From the NCBI GenBank assembly GCA_018242725.1, contig JAFEBI010000011.1:186001-250000 (forward strand): a stretch of 64,000 nucleotides of DNA, given 5' to 3'. Under the pieces are notes generated by a model, which did no database searches, had not been told where the DNA came from, and saw only the letters and a program-made list of their open reading frames with translations. Numbering within the stretch: position 1 is the first letter of the stretch; every line of letters starts with the position of its first letter. Positions 62,401 through 64,000 of the stretch are shown one piece after another. This DNA comes from Nitrospira sp. Its GTDB lineage: Bacteria > Nitrospirota > Nitrospiria > Nitrospirales > Nitrospiraceae. The position numbers and the translations under genes are program-made.

Positions 62401-62589
62401 GTTCCGCTCGCGTTTGCTCAAGGGATTGGGTCGGAGGTTCAGCGCCCGCTGGCCATTGTCGTCATCGGTGGATTGGTTAGTTCGACACTACTGACCCTGA
62501 TCATGCTGCCCGTCCTCTATCAATGGCTGGAAGGTCGCGCACAGGATCCAAGGCAGGCGGGAGGTCCACCGACGGGATCGGCCGGTTGA
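59446..62589 (+). CDS. czcA: Heavy-metal RND efflux pump (CzcA/CusA family)
   Basis: 1047 residues, proton-driven inner-membrane exporter of metal ions. Two halves each have six helices and a large periplasmic loop. The helix-4 proton-relay block reads GGLAIAIGMIVDGSVVVVEN: the usual first Asp of CzcA (D-F-G) is Ala-Ile-Gly here, with DGS and the Glu kept, so the metal may differ from the Zn/Co/Cd of classic CzcA. ATG overlaps the last base of the adaptor stop. Which ion is exported cannot be decided. Confidence 0.9.
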   Translation: MVSRLLDISLRQRMLVIICALMMGAGGIYVFRTIPIDAFPDVTSVLVQVVTKAPGLSPAEVERLVTYPIELQLTGVPALTEMRSLTKVGLSLITIVFNDSMDINLARQLVLERLLEVEEQLPLGAEPMLVPNSTGLGEVFQYYLQTTQGVATDAEAEHQNLIAQRTIQDWVIRPILKSTPEVIDVNSMGGYVKQYQVLVEPGLLRKYSLTLRDVFDAVSKNNANAGGNILEKHAEKYIVRGTGLIHSLEDIERIVVRETGGTPVYVSDVAQVVINHAVRHGATVLNGDREVVSGIVLMLRGGNARDVVQGLKARVEEIHAKGLLPDGLRIVPFYDRIELITEALNTVYKSLAEGVVLVVVVLFLFLGNIRSALIVVGTLVLAPLATFIVMGQIGLTANLMSLGGLAIAIGMIVDGSVVVVENVYRHLSHHSAATMPRLQLVTNAVKEVGQPVVFGILIIILVFFPLLSLQGMEGKMFKPLAYTIMIALLGSLLLSLTLSPVLCSLALRQGSEEDPWIVRMAKAIYAPALYWALGHRITVLTIAIGSLIGALSLMPFLGTEFIPILNEGSVAPQTIRLPSVSLPASIEIEKRMQQAIMEFPEVEMVVSKIGRTELGNDPQEPNESDPVVRLKPLDQWTTARTMPELMQKFRERLTSVSGATFLISQPIQQRVDELISGVRTEATVKLFGDDLETLRNKAQEIAEVLEAVRGVRDIKVEQLFGQPYLTIDIDRSKIARHGINVADVREIISTAIGGEVATRVYEGQQRFDLVVRFPKPYRDSVETISNIRVSDQAGALIPLADLGTVQLEEGPGRISRDQLQRYVSIGFNTLGRDIGSLVAEAQQKIDERVALPTGYRVTWGGSFENMERAMAKLQVIVPITIGLIFFLLYSTFNSLRQATLIILNLPFALIGGVVALWLTKEYLSVPASIGFINLFGVAVLNGIVLVSYMNKLREDGHSLDEAVTSGALLRLRPVLMTALVALLGLVPLAFAQGIGSEVQRPLAIVVIGGLVSSTLLTLIMLPVLYQWLEGRAQDPRQAGGPPTGSAG

Positions 62590-62707
62590 ACTATCCCATA
62601 CCGTTGGTGACCGGCATCATAAAAACGGCGGACCACGGTTCACGCACCGCCCAGGCGAGATCCCATCGACATGATGGATAACTGATCCGGAAAAGGTTGG
62701 TCTTGAT

Positions 62708-62976
62708 ATGTGGAGGAAGCCCATTGAAATGGTTGCTGCAGCAGGAGCCATCATCGTGAGCAGTCAGCTCGCGATGGCAACGCCGAAGGAGACGGATACC
62801 TGTTGCTAGGGCCTAACCCGGCCAATCTGAAGAGACTCGCCACTCAAAACAGGTCTGATGCGTTGTTGCTCCTGACAATCCATGAAGGCAAGCCCAATAT
62901 GCCGTCATGAAAGGGGCGCTTGTCCGAAGATGAGAGTCGAGCGGTCCTGGCTTACATTCGGGCGATGAAAAAATAA
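62708..62976 (+). pseudogene. Broken cytochrome c gene
   Basis: Begins ATG with MWRKPIEMVAAAGAIIVSSQ, a signal peptide ending LAMA. The frame then hits a stop where a CxxCH site would be expected; in a shifted frame comes GPNPANLKRLATQ and then PNMPS, a stop where Trp is usual, KGRLSEDESRAVLAYIRAMK and a final stop, the familiar end of class I cytochromes. The haem motif is lost. So at least one frameshift and one nonsense change inactivate it. It follows the efflux operon by 118 bp. Confidence 0.75.
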
Positions 62977-63131
62977 TCCTCTAAACAGTTTCCTCAGAGC
63001 GCGCTTGAGGTCTTTCAAACACTTCAGATTATGCGAAGTGGTGAAGGTGCCACAGGCTTCCCACAAGTCTCGCCATCATACTGATGATGATCTTTCGATA
63101 TCAGCAGAATTCTGATGGGATAGGCGAAATG

Positions 63132-63177
63132 TGGTGCCGAGGGACAGAATCGAACTGTCGACACCAGCCTTTTCAGG
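63132..63177 (-). tRNA. 3' half of a tRNA-Phe(GAA) gene, probable attachment-site remnant
   Basis: On the minus strand it reads CCTGAAAAGGCTG (anticodon loop with GAA), GTGTC variable loop, GACAG TTCGATT CTGTC (T arm) and CCTCGGC ACCA (3' acceptor arm with encoded CCA). The D arm, 5' acceptor strand and 5' part of the anticodon stem are missing, replaced by unrelated sequence. It cannot be a working tRNA. Such 3' tRNA halves are left where an integrase-bearing element inserted into a tRNA gene. Confidence 0.85.
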
Positions 63178-63272
63178 ACAAGAAGAAAGGGAACAAGATC
63201 AAATAGATAAGCTTAAAACGCAGTGCAAAGAGTGACATTTCATGTCATGACAAATCAATGAGTTACAGGAGT

Positions 63273-63292
63273 AGGTGCCACTGGTGGCACCT
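63273..63292. repeat. Short perfect palindrome
   Basis: AGGTGCCAC, TG, GTGGCACCT: 9-bp arms with a two-base centre, 95 bp right of the tRNA-Phe fragment. No T-run follows. Confidence 0.6.
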
Positions 63293-63510
63293 GGATTTTG
63301 CGAGTTCTCAGGCCTAAAAAAGTATAGACCCACAACCCGTCCCCTTCCTCTTCAAGTTCCAATGGCACGGGATCTCCATCAAAGAGGTCTGCTCTGCATG
63401 CTTGACCACTCCGACTTTAGGAATTGCCCCTGAAGGCCTCTCCGAGAGGAGATTCTTGCAGTCAAACTTCTGAGGCACCGCGTCCCGAGACGCCGTGCTG
63501 TCTGGAGTCC

Positions 63511-63687
63511 GGCACCGTCGTGTCGCGCAATGCGACTCGACCGTGCCAAGAGAACAGTCGTCGCCATTGAGGGGTGTGGTCACGCCCGTGGCAACCGCGC
63601 CACCGAGGAACGTGTCACGGGTGCAGTCGGGCGTGACCACAGACTCGGAGATTCTGTTGCGCCCCGATGTGGGTGAGGGGCGCAACA
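63511..63687. repeat. Cluster of three inverted repeats
   Basis: First, GGCACCGTCGTGTCGC (63511-63526) faces GCGACTCGACCGTGCC (63532-63547), an imperfect long hairpin. Second, GTGGTCACGCCCG (63576-63588) faces CGGGCGTGACCAC (63628-63640), perfect 13 bp. Third, TGTTGCGCCCC (63655-63665) faces GGGGCGCAACA (63677-63687), perfect 11 bp. Three strong hairpins within 180 bp, next to an integration scar, suggest recombination or replication sites, or a structured RNA. Confidence 0.65.
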
Positions 63688-64000
63688 CGATGTTGAGAAG
63701 AGGTTGTTGTGCGATTCCGGTGTCCGAGTCCGCTCATGGTCGGCTCAGCTTTTCGAGGGTGATCGAAGAGCAGAGTGAAGGGCAGCATCACTGGGGCGAG
63801 GAACAGAGCGTGCCACGTCAGAAAGTTGGCTGTGCTGTATGCTCACGGCGACATCCTGGTGAGAAGTGGTGAATGGCCAGTTCACGTCCCTTTTATCTTT
63901 TCGGTAAATGAGTTCGCACATCGACCTTTGCGCACCGGATGGGATACATGGCAAAATTGAAAAGACGATGCGTGGCAAGAAATAGGTACACCCCAGACTG

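Larger units (their letters stand above)
63178..64000. other. Palindrome-rich region without assigned genes
   Basis: About 820 bases beyond the tRNA scar. A minus-strand frame from about 63400 down to a TGA at 63255-63257 would end FDGDPVPLELEEEG... and TRKIQVPPVAPTPVTH, possibly the tail of a decayed gene. Open frames of 60-125 codons elsewhere have no recognisable content. Palindromes are listed separately. Confidence 0.4.

Noticed and set aside
63132-63177. Functional tRNA-Phe gene
   Set aside because: Only the 3' half is present; the D arm and 5' acceptor strand are absent on the adjacent DNA.
63314-63688. 124-codon minus-strand frame in the palindrome region
   Set aside because: Composition looks non-coding, no homology recognised and it crosses three strong hairpins.
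1-64000. CRISPR array or complete rRNA/tRNA gene
   Set aside because: No regularly spaced short repeats and no complete tRNA or rRNA segments were seen on reading both strands.

Overview
This 64 kb window comes from a bacterial chromosome of moderately high GC content. The best guess is a Nitrospira-like nitrite oxidiser (phylum Nitrospirota). That placement is inferred from several lines together: a cyanase (39019-39459), a SmbP-type histidine-rich metal-binding protein (44697-45041), c-type cytochromes at both ends, pyruvate phosphate dikinase, a CzcCBA metal efflux operon and a glucosylglycerate-type osmolyte operon. No ribosomal RNA or marker gene in the window fixes the genus.

Region by region. 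1-7.4 kb: truncated cytochrome c, transketolase, a TauE/SafE exporter with an Rrf2 regulator, and glyQ-glyS. 7.4-16.1 kb: a tightly overlapping run ppdK-ribD-hydrolase-unknown-MFS, then a 38-residue membrane microprotein coupled to ribE. 16.1-20.9 kb: an accessory patch with a broken higBA, a second copy of the ribE 3' end, a HEPN-like protein, a half-size EamA transporter, and an acyltransferase flanked by two copies of a ~0.5 kb segment that each encode a 57-residue zinc ribbon. 21-29.2 kb: acs with a small membrane partner, a secreted caspase-like protein lacking its catalytic cysteine, an envelope lipoprotein operon (LPP20, LpoB, COG3014-like, second LPP20-like) and a PIN-domain pair. 29.3-33.4 kb: a four-gene operon that looks like glucosylglycerate synthesis plus a mechanosensitive-channel-like protein. 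33.7-39.5 kb: pyruvate-decarboxylase-like enzyme, RlmI-like methyltransferase, secreted metallopeptidase, a duplicated methyltransferase 3' end, and cynS.

39.5-54.8 kb is the most rearranged part: a damaged IS30-type element, a damaged IS5-type element that has replaced part of one copy of a three-copy secreted-protein family, two YbaK paralogs sharing an inverted repeat about 105 bp upstream, two Ig-like secreted paralogs, smbP, a lipase, an atypical SDR, a Tim44-like membrane protein, sthA, a nitrobindin-like protein and a 12-repeat beta-solenoid lipoprotein. 55-62.6 kb: XRE regulator, coiled-coil protein, TrmH-type methyltransferase and the overlapping metal-efflux trio. 62.6-64 kb: a cytochrome c pseudogene and a 46-nt 3' half of a tRNA-Phe gene, which looks like the attachment-site scar of an element extending to the right, followed by palindrome-rich DNA.

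The most unusual pattern is that three separate cargo genes or modules (higBA, acyltransferase, metallopeptidase) each lie between an intact neighbour gene and a diverged second copy of all or part of that neighbour. No CRISPR array, complete tRNA or rRNA was seen.
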